A stretch of DNA of 64,000 nucleotides from Bactericera cockerelli (taxonomy: Eukaryota; Arthropoda; Insecta; Hemiptera; Triozidae), in the NCBI GenBank assembly GCA_024516035.1, contig CM044955.1:10900318-10964317 (forward strand). The letters run 5' to 3'. A program made the translations under genes and the position numbers. The notes beneath the pieces are model-generated. The model was not told the DNA's origin. It saw only the letters and a list, made by a program, of their open reading frames with translations, and made no database searches. Below are positions 31,565 to 44,200 of the stretch, piece by piece. Each line of letters starts with the position of its first letter. Position 1 is the first letter of the stretch.

Positions 31565-32940
31565 GCCGACCTAAAGTAAATAATATAATGTAGATTACAT
31601 TTTTTTGGCTTAGTCATTGAGTATACGTATAAAAGATAAATTTTATTACACTATAATGTGTAGTGTAAGAGTACCTGCTACAAAAATAACATTGGAAAAA
31701 TAAGTAGAGAAGTGTATTGGTACTGAAAATGATTGCAGAACTTTTTTTAATTCCTTTTTTTTTGGTAATAAAATTGATAAAACAATTTGATAAGAAAAAA
31801 AGCAACACCTATTTTCACCTGAATTATCAGTCCTGTTATAAATTATGAAATAGCTAATACTAGAGGCAGTCGCTCGAAATCCGATGAACATCACTAGATA
31901 CTGTTAGATTTATGTACCAGTTAATTTCCGATGCCTTCACCAGCCCCTTCCTGCCTCACCTTACTCCTGTGAAAAAAATAACTTCACAAACTTCCCTTTC
32001 CTCTTTGGGAACTCCAAACTTACACGTCATACGCTAGCCGAAATATTTATTTCGTAGAGGTAAAATATTTCTCCCTGGCCTGTCATAACTTTGCTGTTAA
32101 GGTATTATACTCGTAGCGGGGTATTCAGGTTATTATGCCATGCAGACAGGCTTTTCGTATAAAAAAAAATACATCGTAAAATAAATTTCATCGCCTACCT
32201 CACCTTAACATGGATATAAAATGAAATTAGTCCGTTCTACCGTGCCCGTGCAATTTAATCATACTATTTATAATGTCCTATTCACGGCATAGGCCTTCTA
32301 GAAGCTACACAAATTACACAAAATGAATAAATTGTACACAAAATCCGCATGAATACGGATAACCGATACTTTACAACTTAATACCGACATAACACCTATT
32401 CACGGGTGGGTGCAGTGTACCTACTGCAGAGTGTGAGGGGGGGTCTTTTTTGTATTTATTTTGATTTGCATTTTATAATTATGTTCGGATTGAGTTGAAA
32501 ACAACTGGAAATGAGATTTTGAGCACTTGCTTTAACTCAATGTTTGATTTTAAATTATAAATAATCCAGACGAAATGGTTATTTTGAATTTATGTGCATG
32601 CAATTACTGTTCACATACATAATTATTGTACATGCAATTACTAGGTATGTTACTTCCGTGCATATTATCTCATCAGATATTTATTTTATTTTTAATTGCC
32701 TCATGAAACGCGATAAATACTTGAACGACATTTCCTTATTCAGAATAAAAATTATATTTCCAAAAATCTATAACGTGAAAACGTTTTTCATGACCATTAA
32801 TAAAAAATTCAGGTTTCATTTTATTAGTTTTAGAATGAAGAGATCAATTAAATCCGAGATTTTCTTTATAAGTTCAGAATGCGAAACTAAAACCTTGTTT
32901 GCTCTTGAAAGAGATCCTTTTTTTCATAATTAAAAAATTA
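31565..32940. other. Unassigned AT-rich region
   Basis: No supported gene or repeat family. An open frame of 113 codons (32592-32933) has AT-driven composition and no motif. Confidence 0.45.
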
Positions 32941-32943
32941 AAC

Positions 32944-33205
32944 GAAGCCAGCTGTCTATGGCACGTTGAATACAGCAGTTCACGTTCTGTCACTGAAGTT
33001 AAACAAAGTCCAGCGAGGTTAGGATTTGGATGGGTGAACATTCGATGTCAAACCCTCGCAATGGACTATTCCCGGTACCACTCAGACTGGGTGAGGTTAA
33101 TTTAAGTATCTGGTTTGTGAGTTTTCAGTGAATGTAGGGTAAAGCCACGGTTTTACTCTCCATTCGTTGATATGACCATTTAGTTGAAAGTGATATTGAA
33201 CTAAA
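32944..33205 (+). repeat. 5S-rRNA-derived SINE
   Basis: GCCAGCTGTCTATGGCACGTTGAATACA is the 5S-like head (about 85% similar to insect 5S by eye), then AAGTTAAACAAAGTCCAGCG and GACTGGGTGAGGTTAATTT. Several internal changes make it an old copy. Confidence 0.75.
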
Positions 33206-33699
33206 AAAAATCAGCTTTCCTTAGAAGTCATTAAAGTTTGAAACTTGAAGCGTTGTAACCTTGCGGACTCCGCCCCAATTATTTCTCTTGGATGCCGAGT
33301 CGTTCAGACACACAAACAGAAATGAAAATACATATTATAGCTATCTAATGTATCTCTCTTGCTGTAGTGTTCACTTGCACAGAATAATAAATTCGATGGA
33401 TAGAATCTAGATACCCACTTCAATAAATGAAGTACAGTCGAGCTCACAAAAAATGGGACAGAAAGCGTTTTCTTTATTAAACTCCGTGTATTATCTTACG
33501 ACAGAGTCTGATTACGATAGTATAATTTAAACTAAGAAAACAGAGTGATGATAGCTCTAAAAATGTTAGGAAGTAAGTTCTAAGCTGGAAAATTCCAAGC
33601 AAATCGTGACCACCAACTGCATATTTATTTCCATTATAACTATTATTTTATCGTTTCCTTCATTTTATTGTTTTTTACTATGTTCTTTTTTTACTCTGT

Positions 33700-33815
33700 G
33701 TAAGAATTTTTCTGTGTGAAAAGTCTGCTCCGACCGGGGATCGAGGATCCCCGTAGTCCTGGATCTCTGGATTACGGGCAGTAGTCACAACCAATACGCC
33801 ACAGAGGCTGGCTTG
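33700..33815 (-). repeat. SINE-B head fragment, minus strand
   Basis: GTGTGAAAAGTCTGCTCCGA, ATTACGGGCAGTAGTCACAA and ACGCCACAGAGGCTGG match the inverted head region of SINE-B. Confidence 0.7.
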
Positions 33816-33841
33816 CCTTTTACTATGTTATAAGTTATAAA

Positions 33842-34116
33842 AAATATTCTTTTTAACTGAATTTCAACTGATATTTATTTGCAAAGTAGATTAAAAATGA
33901 ACACAAAATACTTTTCTTGCAACGCGGAAACTCTTTCCTTCTTCTTTTTTGACGGTGTGTGTATGTAAGTATTAAGTGGAGAAGAATCTTCTTTTTAACT
34001 GAATTTTAACTGATATTTATCTATAAAATGGTAAAAAAACCCACACACACAAACACAAAATAATTTTCTTAAAACGCGGAAACTCTTTCCTTTTTTTGAC
34101 GGTGGGTGTATGTAAG
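33842..34116. repeat. Tandem duplication of about 145 bp
   Basis: TTCTTTTTAACTGAATTTCA ... CGCGGAAACTCTTTCCTT ... GACGGTGTGTGTATGTAAG is repeated once more with small changes from about 33988. Confidence 0.8.
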
Positions 34117-34441
34117 TTTACAATGAAATGTCGAAAAACACTTGACTCCTAATGATGTACCAACTTTGTGTGAAAGGTTTTGAAGTTTGATCTGCTTATT
34201 GTGTAAAATATTCATATAATTCATGGAACACATCTTGTAGTCTGAACAATCAGTCAGCAAATACTTCGAGTACTTTCTTCAGACTGAAATTTGAGAATCA
34301 ATTTAAAATAATACTGTTTTCATATACAATGTGGAGAACGTCAAATTATGTTTAAGAACGGACAAACTGAAGTCAATGAAGAACAATGTATTAAATTTAT
34401 ATTTCCTCAAAGTCAAGAGATAAATAAATAATATATGTGTT

Positions 34442-34608
34442 CTTTGTGTTATTTTATCACATTTTAGTGCGTAGCTTTGTGTTATTATATCACATTTTAG
34501 TGCGGAGCTTTGTGTTATTATATCACATTTTAGTGCGTAGCTTTGTGTTATTATATCATATTTTAGTGCGTAGCTTTGTGTTATTATATCACATTTTAGT
34601 GCGTAGCG
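34442..34608. repeat. 33-bp tandem repeat, five copies
   Basis: Each unit is TTTGTGTTATTATATCACAT plus TTTAGTGCGTAGC with one or two changes. The 3-multiple length gives open frames on both strands that I do not call genes. Confidence 0.93.
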
Positions 34609-34684
34609 CAAATCTACAGGACTTTTCCTTTTCATTCATATTGATGTGTAATATTTACCCATAATCCCGCCACTGGTCACTATA

Positions 34685-34850
34685 TTTATTTATTTATCTA
34701 TATAAACATTTGGATCAAGCTTTATTTACATCTTTTATATACAATGAACATGGTAACAAGTTAGAAATAAATATAAACAAAGCCTGATCAAGGGTGGTGA
34801 TAATGCCTTCGGCATTCTCTTCCACACCACCCTTATACATATACACACAC
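34685..34850 (-). repeat. L3-tail-like repeat
   Basis: TTTATTTATTTATCTATATA is followed by GGTGGTGATAATGCCTTCGGCATTCTC and CCACACCACCCTT, a variant of the GGGCGGGGTTATTGCC family ends. Confidence 0.55.
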
Positions 34851-34869
34851 TATACATATACACATCAAA

Positions 34870-35010
34870 GCAGCTACTCATTTTTCCTCAAGACGCGACG
34901 TATGAGTGCACCAGAGCAACTACACGTAAAGTACGGATTCAAAAAATACCGACTCCGTGGGGGTTCGAACCCACATCACCGTGCGTGCAAGCCTTACCGA
35001 GGTAAATCTT
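34870..35010 (-). repeat. SINE-E-like copy, minus strand
   Basis: AGCTACTCATTTTTCCTCA then CCGACTCCGTGGGGGTTCGA and CACATCACCGTGCGTGC is the inverted B box and head of SINE-E. Confidence 0.6.
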
Positions 35011-35049
35011 AAAATTAGAAATCCCCCCCCTCTCAATTTCTCGGAACTG

Positions 35050-35262
35050 CATTCTATCAATATTATTTTTATTATATTACGCTTTATTATGTAAGGACAA
35101 AGAACAATATTGACAGAACAATACAATAAAATTATAAAGAATAAAAAAAAATAGATCGAATAAAGAAATAAGAAAAAATAAGAGAATAAAGCTAATGTCC
35201 TACCAAAAGGGCGGGGTTATTGCCTGTGGCAATTTCTTTCACCCAACCCTTATATCATCAAA
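35050..35262 (-). repeat. L3-tail repeat, copy 2
   Basis: It ends AAAAGGGCGGGGTTATTGCC then CAATTTCTTTCACCCAACCC, with an A-rich body, as at 1676-1890. Confidence 0.7.
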
Positions 35263-35264
35263 AC

Positions 35265-35505
35265 CTAGCCTCAGCCAGCGTCGCGCGTCGATGGCACGTA
35301 GGGTACAAAAGTTCTCGTTCTGTCATTTAAGTAAAGCAACGTCCAGCCAGGCCAGGACTTAGAGCGGGGTCAGGTAACTATTCGTACCCCCATGATGCTT
35401 CTCGCTATTCCGAGCCCCACTAAGTCTGGGTGAGGTTAATTTGAGTAGCTAATTTGTAAGTTTTCAGGACCATGTAGTTGATAGTAATGTTGAAAATGAA
35501 AAAAA
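35265..35505 (+). repeat. 5S-rRNA-derived SINE
   Basis: GCCAGCGTCGCGCGTCGATGGCAC is the head (with a small duplication), then AGTAAAGCAACGTCCAGCC and GTCTGGGTGAGGTTAATTTG. The A-rich end is at 35495. Confidence 0.8.
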
Positions 35506-35509
35506 AACA

Positions 35510-36235
35510 ATAATCCTGTCCTCTCTATTCTAGTATTTTCTTTGTGTACTTCAGAGTATCATAACTAGCTAGAGAGTAGAGAGTGTGTTTTATGAACGCC
35601 TGGTAAATATTGATTATGCAATGTGCAATATTGTGATGAATTTTTAGCCCAAATCAAAAGTAACATTCGACCCAATGCCTGAATTTAGCTAACAAACACT
35701 CACACGTAAATTTTGTCTTGAAATTTGAAAGTTACTAATGATACAATCACATACCTAGTTTGAGGACGAAGGTGAATTTTCTGTAAAATGTATTGCGTTA
35801 CTTTCAATTATAATAATATTTATCACAACTTAAATACTTACTTACTTGCTGCAAAGCATTTATCTAGACATATCATATCATTTGCCAAATTTAGGTACTC
35901 ATTTTTTAAGTCGTAATTCTACCACTTGACGATATACAAAGTTTAGAAAAATAGCTTCTCATTTTTCCTCACAAGAGTGGACTCAGATCATCCAAACTCT
36001 GAATCCGGAAAACGAATTTTAAATCTGGAATAAATGGTAGGTACTTAGGAAAAATACTAAACAAAAAAGACGAAAAAGAAAATAGGTTAAGGAGGGTTGT
36101 GCAGATGACATATCATATTATTTTTACAAACTTACTGAATAAGTTTTTTTGCTCCAAATTTCCCTCTCTAGCCTGCAAATATAAAAGAACCTCATTTTAT
36201 TGGACCTATTGTTGTTCTTTATAATTATTTAGAAC
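35510..36235. other. Unassigned AT-rich spacer
   Basis: No gene seen. CTTCTCATTTTTCCTCACAAG at 35955 is a scrap of the SINE-E tail. Confidence 0.5.
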
Positions 36236-36237
36236 CA

Positions 36238-36435
36238 GCATCCGTGGCGTAATGGTTGTGACTACTGCCCGTAGTCTAGAGATCCCGAGTTCGATCCCCG
36301 GTTGGGGCAGACTTTTCGAAGAAAATTCTGCTCCCTCCAAACACGTGAGGCTGGTATTTCCGGCCCTACCCAGGATGGGTGAGGTTAATGCGGGTAGCTG
36401 GTACGATTTCCCAGCGAATGGAGGGTAACACCATC
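36238..36435 (+). repeat. SINE-B, 3' truncated
   Basis: GTGGCGTAATGGTTGTGACT head, TTCGATCCCCGGTTGGGGCAG, GAGGCTGGTATTTCCGGCCC. It stops after GGAGGGTAACACC, about 130 bp short of the full unit. Confidence 0.85.
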
Positions 36436-36439
36436 GTAC

Positions 36440-37465
36440 ATGGATAATATTTTAATAATAATAATACAATCCCGGTAAACGGGCTTGTATTAACGGAAAG
36501 AATCCTGTTTACAAATTACAACATTAAAAAACATTTAAACCGAATATCCCTATACAAAATTGTTATCTGAAGAAATTACAAATGACAGTAATAAATTTAA
36601 AAGAGTTGGATTCCTGTGCCATGATTGAATCGAATAAACTATACATACATTATCACCCCTTGAATATCAATATGTTGTAAAATTTTGGTAAATGAACCAT
36701 AAAGTTGTTAATAAATTACATTAATTATTACTAGTGCCATAAATTTATTCAGGGTGTATGCTAGGCAGATAAGGGTTTGCTAGGCCATATAATATGCTTC
36801 CTTCAAAATTTAACTTCCTGTTTATGTTTACTGTATTTTATCTTCCTTGATATAACTTTTGAATCACTCTTCAGAAAATTTATGTTTTAATTTGTGAAAA
36901 TATTGTTTCCAAGTTTATAGAGTGTAGATAAGCTTTGTTATATTCACTACCGGAGTAGCTAGCTTCTGTGGCTTTCGCGTGATTTTTAAATTGGGATTTT
37001 AAAATTTTGGTATCCCAGTAACACTTCATGAAGAAGAAAGAGCCAAGAGAGCCAATTACCCAGTGAGAGTATGTTACAATGAGTAGCGAATATTGACAGC
37101 ATTATAGATATGGTAAAATAATAATGAATGACGTTTGGAATAATAAAAGGAATAATAAAAAATCACTTGATATTTTTGATACGATTGATTTTAAACCTTT
37201 CCTATGTGATATATTCATGTTATTTGTTTTCTGTTTGTAAATAGAGCTAGGCTCGTAAATATACACCCGTGCTGCGGGAATTTATTATTATTATAATTAG
37301 GTAGATGCTTGCAGCCTGCACTATACAATATCCACTAAAACTATAATATACACTATATCCTAATAGAAATAGCTCTAACTCAATAAATTAGAGACAACAA
37401 TGAAATTGTTGCAGATGTAATTAAGATAAATGTAATTACAGAGCATTCTTTTGATAATAATAATA
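36440..37465. other. Unassigned AT-rich region downstream of the CFAP44-like gene
   Basis: No gene, SINE or tandem repeat is recognised. It lies beyond the polyadenylation signal at 37472. Confidence 0.5.
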
Positions 37466-37471
37466 AAAGGT

Positions 37472-37477
37472 TTTATT
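37472..37477 (-). terminator. Polyadenylation signal AATAAA of the CFAP44-like gene
   Basis: AATAAA on the minus strand lies 57 nt past the end of the acidic +1 frame and 365 nt past the in-frame stop. Confidence 0.55.
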
Positions 37478-37534
37478 TCTCAAAATGATAATATATTAGA
37501 GATGTCCAAAATGTACGAGTGTATTTTTCCATTT

Positions 37535-37865
37535 CTAACTGTCTATGTTTTCTTCATGACTCATTTCTTCATCAGCTTCACTATCTACTTCACCCTTGTT
37601 GGTCTCCACGTCTTCCGTTTTTGTCGTGCGATCTTCTGAGAGTTCTCCCGTGTCATTCCCTCGGGCTATGCCCTCTCCTTCGTCTGGCTGAAGAGACACT
37701 TTAATGATGTCTGCCTCGTCCTCTGCATCTGATTCTACTGATGCGTTGTCTTCTCCCTCATGCGTCTTTTGGGACTGACCTTCATTCTGTTCAATATCCA
37801 ATAGCAGCATGGATAGAGTTGCTTTGATCACTTCAGCGTTACTAAACACCAATGTTTGATTCTTC
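37535..37865 (-). CDS. Acidic +1-frame tail of the CFAP44-like gene
   Basis: From about 37865 the +1 frame relative to exon H reads without a stop to 37535. It is about 110 residues, about one third Asp and Glu (for example VESDAEDEADIIKV), with no ATG. The frame overlaps the end of exon H by about eight codons. Acidic tails are plausible for this type of protein, and its composition is unlike random 3' UTR. Either a one-base indel (real or an assembly error) separates it from exon H, or it is chance. No splice pair joins it cleanly by eye. Confidence 0.45.
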
Positions 37866-38285
37866 TTGCTTGGTTGTCAGATCCACCAACACGTCTACCA
37901 CGTCGTCTACATTTTCATTGCTATCAGTTCCTTTGATATTGAGTCCATACAACTCTTGCAAGTCTTCAACAAGGTGATTATAACTAACAACATCAGGACT
38001 TTCAACATCGAGACTTTCTAGGATTTCTTTAATTTTCCTGGTTGCATACTTTAATGCCGTTTCTCTGTCCATTGCAGGCTCTTTGGGTTTTTTCTTCACT
38101 CTTGTCTCTTTTTTAATTGGAGGCAGCTTGGTTGGATGACGTATGCTCTTGTGTGTAAGGTCACACAGCTCTCTCATGATTACAACCTCTTCATGTTGCA
38201 TCGTGTTGTAAATTGTGGAGAGCTTTGCAATATCTTGCTCGTAATTTGATTGACTTTGTTTGTGCTTTTCTTCTTCCAATTTTTT
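37842..38285 (-). CDS. CFAP44: CFAP44-like exon H (last exon)
   Basis: The acceptor is TTCTTTTAG. 147 codons start KKLEEEKHKQS, with RHPTKLPPIKKE near residue 55 and a TAG stop at 37842. A TGA in the +1 frame and the TAG in this frame bracket the point where the acidic tail frame begins. Confidence 0.8.
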   Translation of the reverse strand, partial: KKLEEEKHKQSQSNYEQDIAKLSTIYNTMQHEEVVIMRELCDLTHKSIRHPTKLPPIKKETRVKKKPKEPAMDRETALKYATRKIKEILESLDVESPDVVSYNHLVEDLQELYGLNIKGTDSNENVDDVVDVLVDLTTKQEESNIGV

Positions 38286-41200
38286 CTAAAAGAAAAAACA
38301 GAAAAGTTCAGATCTATTGCTTCAACTTCAACTTCAATTATTTCACAGAAAACACTTTGAGATGTGCTTTTATTGTGCGTCATGCACAATAGCTAATTAG
38401 ATTTATCCATCCCACTAAGTGTCTCTGGGAACACTGAAATCCACTTTCATTTGAAGTGACACATAATTCCAGAAGAGAATTATTATTTTTTATGACGTAA
38501 ATCATTTTTACTTCACTTTTTACATTTACCTGTAATCTCTAGTCACGATTCATTATCAAGATGAGTAAAGATAAAATGATTTTTTTTCTCATAAAACCTA
38601 CAAGAACAACCTACTAAAATCTACTTCCAGCCAGCGTCGATGGCATGTTGAATACACCGGTTCCCTTCAGAACACCGAAGTTAAGCGACATCCAGCGAGG
38701 TTAAGACTTGGATGGGTGACCATTCAAATTCTAATTCTCGTGACGCTGGCTTTTCCCGACCCCACTCAGGCTGGGTGAGGTCAATGTGAGTAGCAGGTTT
38801 GTGAGTTTCCTGCGAATGGAGGGTAAAACCCCCGTCGTGATATGACCATGGCAGTTGAAAGCGACGTTAAAACCCCACTTAAAAAAAAAAAAAAAAAAAT
38901 CTACTTCCTCATAAAAGAAAGATATGTCACGTTTTAGTTCCGTTTATTGATATTCACAAATTTAATTATCACATTTTAAGAATATATCAAAAATTCCTTC
39001 ATCAATTGGAAACTGTACCTACGTAAGTCACCTAGGTACATAAATTAACATAAATGTGCATCCAATAAACGGTGGTGACTACACTCGCACTTGACGCAGT
39101 TTACAGAATTCAACGTTTTTTTTTTTTAATAAAAGATAAGTGTTTATCAGCCTTTTTTATTTCGTAGCCATGAAACAGGAGCTACTGTAGACGCTTGTGG
39201 TCTGTGTTGTAGCCTGCCCATCCCGTAGTATGCCTTCCCTCTGATGGGCGAGAAGTGATACAATATTTCCCATTTAGGTGCTGGGTCAACACAAGCGTAT
39301 CCCTTACAAACAACTGTAAGCAAATTTTGAATACTTTTTTTTGTTGCCGCGGGGATTCGAACCCGGGACCTTCCGCATGGCAAGCTGAGCTATTCGTGCG
39401 CTCTGTTTGAAAGAAGCAATGAAAATCGAGATTAGATTTAGGGTGAAAAATGTGATTTCAGGCCATATCATAATACAATAATAGGTAATAATAATGTTTA
39501 CCATACATTAAAATACATAAAGATACATAATCTTTTTCTTTTCTTTTTTGTTGTTGTTGAAATTTTACATTTTCACTGTAAGAGGACAGTAGAAAATTCT
39601 CAATGTACAGTCTTTTTCTTTTGGTTTTAATCTCATTTTATAATTTGCCGCTTGGATCTTAATAGCAGAATAATATTATTACCTTGGAATTAATTGTAGC
39701 TATCTCTCTCTCCAACTGAGTTTTTTCTTCTTTCAAGGTAACGAAAAATCGGAAGGAATCAGTTTTACTCTTGATCATCTTGAGCAACTCAGAATTTTCC
39801 TCTTCCAATTTCATCTGAAAAAATATATCAAATGCTGTTAGAAACAATTTCCAAAATGCACTTTAGTTACAGAATAAATCAATGTTGTTTTCGTGGAACA
39901 GATAAAAAATAATATTACCTATTGAATGATTTTTTTTATTATCTAATATCTATGTAGGCAGATTTATTATGAAAATGATCGTATTAATGTATTATGCGTA
40001 TTTTCTGATTATTTCAAAACAACTTTTCTATGCAGAAAAAATATCAAAGGGTGAAAATCTGCCATACCCAACATGGAAAACCATTAATAGACTCAGAACA
40101 GGAGTAGGTAGGTGTAAACTAAATATATTCAAATAGAAACTATCAGAAGATGACAAAATAATGTGAATGTGGCTCCATCCAAACCATGCAACATCTCCTG
40201 GTCTGTCCAAAACTACCAACAAAATGTAACACACAAGATCTTCTAGAAGCCAATAACCAGGCAGTAGAAGTCGCTCGTTATTGGTTATTGGCAAGAAACT
40301 ATATGAAGGCAATTGATGGCCCGGACTCGTAAAGTAAGTAAGTAAGTATGCAGAAACAAAAATTGCAATTCCTCCACTTCGGATGCTGGGTCTAGAACTT
40401 TCTCCTGAAAGAGTCTTTAAGTTAGAAACACTCATTTTAAATTCAGGTAAGACCCTTGTCAAAATATTTAAAATTACATTTTCAAACTGTCAAATGATTG
40501 CTGGTTCTGTATTAAAGCTGTACACATTCTGTCCCTACTCATAATTTTCAAATGATGTCATTATTTTTATTGTTCGTGAATAAAATATATGGGTGACCCT
40601 TCCACATTTTAACAAATATTACAATAGTATCTATTTTCAATTTCAGACGAGATACGTACCATCTATTTTATCTCTTACTAGCGGTTACACCCGCCGTTTC
40701 GCCAGCCCATCAAACACACACATCACACCATACACACCACACACACCAACACCCACCACACACAAAATGTCATTTAGTTTTTAAAAAAAACGTGAATATT
40801 TTTTTGTGGCCCATCTATTTTCTGTCTTTATCCATCAGAATTTCGCGACATATATGTAAAATGAAAGCTCAAAACCTAAAACTTTCTCGCTCTGAGTCGG
40901 TAGGTCCTCGCAACAAATCTCGAGAAAAAAATGTCATTTAGGTCGAAAAACGTGAATATTTTTGAGTCACCCATCCAATTTTTATCCTTACTCATTGTAG
41001 CTTAACCTTAGGACATATATAACCTAGCCTAGAAGAATTCCCTGATCCAAACGGACCTTTGTCCAAAATTCAGGTTTCGCGGTCAAAACGGTGTGATTTG
41101 TATAAAGAACATCCATCATACATACATACATACACAGTACACACATACATACAGACAGCTTTCTTTTATAGATATAGATGTTATTAAATTAATTAAAATT

Positions 41201-44200
41201 ATTAGTTAATTTAATAACATGAGAGTTCGGTTAGCTTAATAGTTTTCGTCTTATTTTAAAAATTTATTACATAATATTTTAAGTTAACCTTTAGGTTTTG
41301 TAAGGAGGGAGTAGGTTTTGTATTTTGTAAGGTTTTGTTGTCTCTAAAAGGTATTTCCGTTAATTCATATAAATAAAAACAAATAAATCATATAAATGAA
41401 ACGGGTTAAGTGGCAGAGTATGCCTAAGGCATTAACTTCGCCCCGGATTACAAGACAATTGTAAATTTGAATTTAAATATTTTTTTTTTTTTCTACATTT
41501 TATTATTTCTGTTAATAATTTACTGTTGATTGTGTTGTATAAAAAAAAGTGGAAATAAATAAAAAATAAATATTTTTTCACCTGTTTATAAATAATTTCA
41601 AAATGTAAAAAAAAATTAAATCATTTTTTTCTACATTTTTGTTAATAATTTACTGTTGATTGTGTTGTATTAAAAAAAAAAAATAAATAAAGTGTAAATA
41701 AAAAAATAAATAATTTTTCACCTTTTATAATAATTTCAAAATGTAGAAAAAAAATTAAATCATTTTTTTCTACATTTATCTATTTTTGTTAATAATTTAC
41801 TGTTGATTGTGTTGTATAAAAAATACTGTGTAAATAAATAAAAATAATTATTTGTTATCACGTTCATATTAGAAATCCAAAGTAATATTAGGTATATGTA
41901 ATATTAATATAAAACTATTAGGATTCTTTAAATTTTTACTCACTTTTCGACTTAAGTTTCGCCTAACTCGTGATTAAGCCTACGAGTTAGGCGAAACTTA
42001 AGTCGAAAAGTGAGTAAAAATTTAAAGAATCCTAGATTTATATTAATATTACATATACCTAAAAACAAATTAAATAAATAAATTTTCACCTGTTTCTGCT
42101 TGAGGTCCGCGTCCAGACTCTTGACAATGTTAGGCACGTCTATCCGCACCTCGTGTATGAGGGCCTGCAACACGGCCTCCTCCAGCGCGGCCACATTCAC
42201 CAGGCGGCCGTACTTCTTCACCGTGGCCTCACTCACCTGGCCGAGCAAGGCCCGGTACTGCTCCTGCAGGCGCGTGTTCTCGTTCTTGATTCTGTTCACC
42301 ACCTTCTCCACGTCCCTGGGTTGTGAGAAATTCAGATCAAGCTCTATTTAGGTCAGGTTCTACGAAAACCACCTAACCTAAAAAACACCTGAAAAACACG
42401 AAAAACGTTAGTTCCAAAGGATTTGTCAAGATAGCGCCAGTAGAGTTTTGCTCTAAACTCTACTGGCGCTATCTTGACGAATCCTTTGGAACTAACGTTT
42501 TTCGTGTTTTCAGTGTTTTTAGGTTAGGTGTTTTTCGTAGAACCCGACCTTACAGTTTTTATTTTCAATCATCATCATCATAGGGTGGCGCCATCGTAAA
42601 CAATGGTAGCCAGACAGTGGAGGAATGACTCAGCACTTCTATCACTGTCTCTACAAGGAGGCTAATAATTGACAAGGGCCCCCAGAACCAAGACAATGCT
42701 GGTCTACTCCCTGTTTATAGTCCCCCAGCCAGACTGCTGGTCTACTCACTGTTATAGTTCCTCAGCCACACTAAACTATTTTCAAAAAACTTCTAAAAAA
42801 AAAATTGAAATCGGAGCAATAGAATATTATTATTTTTTACAAAAACGAACACAATACTTCCGATTTCTAATATTAGAAACTTATCGAAATAAAATTAACC
42901 GCATTAACCAGACCTCAGTAGTCAGTAGCTGATCGATAAGTTGGCGTACTTGTAACCTGGAGGTCGGTGGTTCAAGTCTCGGATTCAGCGTAGATTTAGT
43001 GAAACAAGTTTGAATAGTAATAAACACAAATATGATAATTTAAAAAAAAAAACTTGGGCCGAGTTATGAAACAAGATTAGATTAATCTTAGTGGACATTA
43101 TCACTTAAATCAGGCTATATTTCGATGTGTCGCTGTGAATGGTTGACTTTCCCACCAGAGGGCGTTTTAAGGGATAGTATCCACTCAGATGAATCTAATC
43201 CTGTTTCAGAATTTGGCCCATAATATGACAAAGAGAGACAAAGCTGAAAACCTCGAAGATTCAACATTCTCTTGGACCCTTTTAGAGGTACTATACGATG
43301 ACATTTGTTGTACTATAGTAGGTAAGCGGAATTCTACTGGGCATCCATAAAAAACCGTTTTAGAACTATAGAATCATTTTTGATTTTTCAATGTATGGCT
43401 AGCTCTGATATATGTCCCACTGTGCGTCACGTCTGCATATTTATATCAAGAGAAATGTTCGTCTTGTGAGAACCGTCTCTGAAACGATAGGCTTACTTGT
43501 GAAGAAAATAGCTATTGTATCGTGTATTGTTGTAAATCGGTCATATAACAGAAAAGTGAGAAGTTGTATTAATGTACATGATATCAAATAGGCTTACATT
43601 GTGAAGAAATAGCTATTGTATCCGTGTATTGTTGTAAATCAGTCAGTATAAACAGAAAAGTGAGAAGTTGTACTAGATGTACATAAATATCAGAACATAC
43701 CTGGACAGCTGTTTCGAACTTATTTACTCTCATCGCAGGTAATAGTTCTAAATATCCATGCCATCAACTAACATCTCTATTTTAATCAGTAGTATAAACA
43801 GAAAAGTGAGAAGTTGTACTAGATGTACATGAATCTAAAAAGAACATTGAGTGAATTTAGTGTATAAGTATAAGTAGTGCTTATTGTCTGCGCTGACAGT
43901 CTAAATTTTAGACTGTCAGCGCAAGACAGGTAGTCCCATTTTGCCAACAGTTTAACAAAGCACCTCTTTATTTATTTGAGTATAAATACAATACTTACTG
44001 AAACTGTTTCTTCTGAGCTTCTGTTTGTTTCTTTAGTTCATAGCTACGATCGTTGAGCCAAGCGAGCTGTGAGCTGGGCATCACAATGCACTCAGAGAGA
44101 GAGGCCTCCTCATTCTTAAGCTGGGACACTCTGAGAACCACTGTGGTCTCCACTTGATTCAGGTTCTTCTGTTTCTCTGTCTGGGTTTTGAAAAAAAAGG

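Noticed and set aside
34303..34664. ORFs of 110 and 75 codons with repeated LRSFVLLYHI-type units
   Set aside because: They translate the five-copy 33-bp tandem repeat; both strands are open for the same reason.
38629..38750. A 5S rRNA gene
   Set aside because: The 5S part is incomplete and diverged, and continues into a shared 3' body, an A tail and a 13-bp target duplication. It is a SINE.
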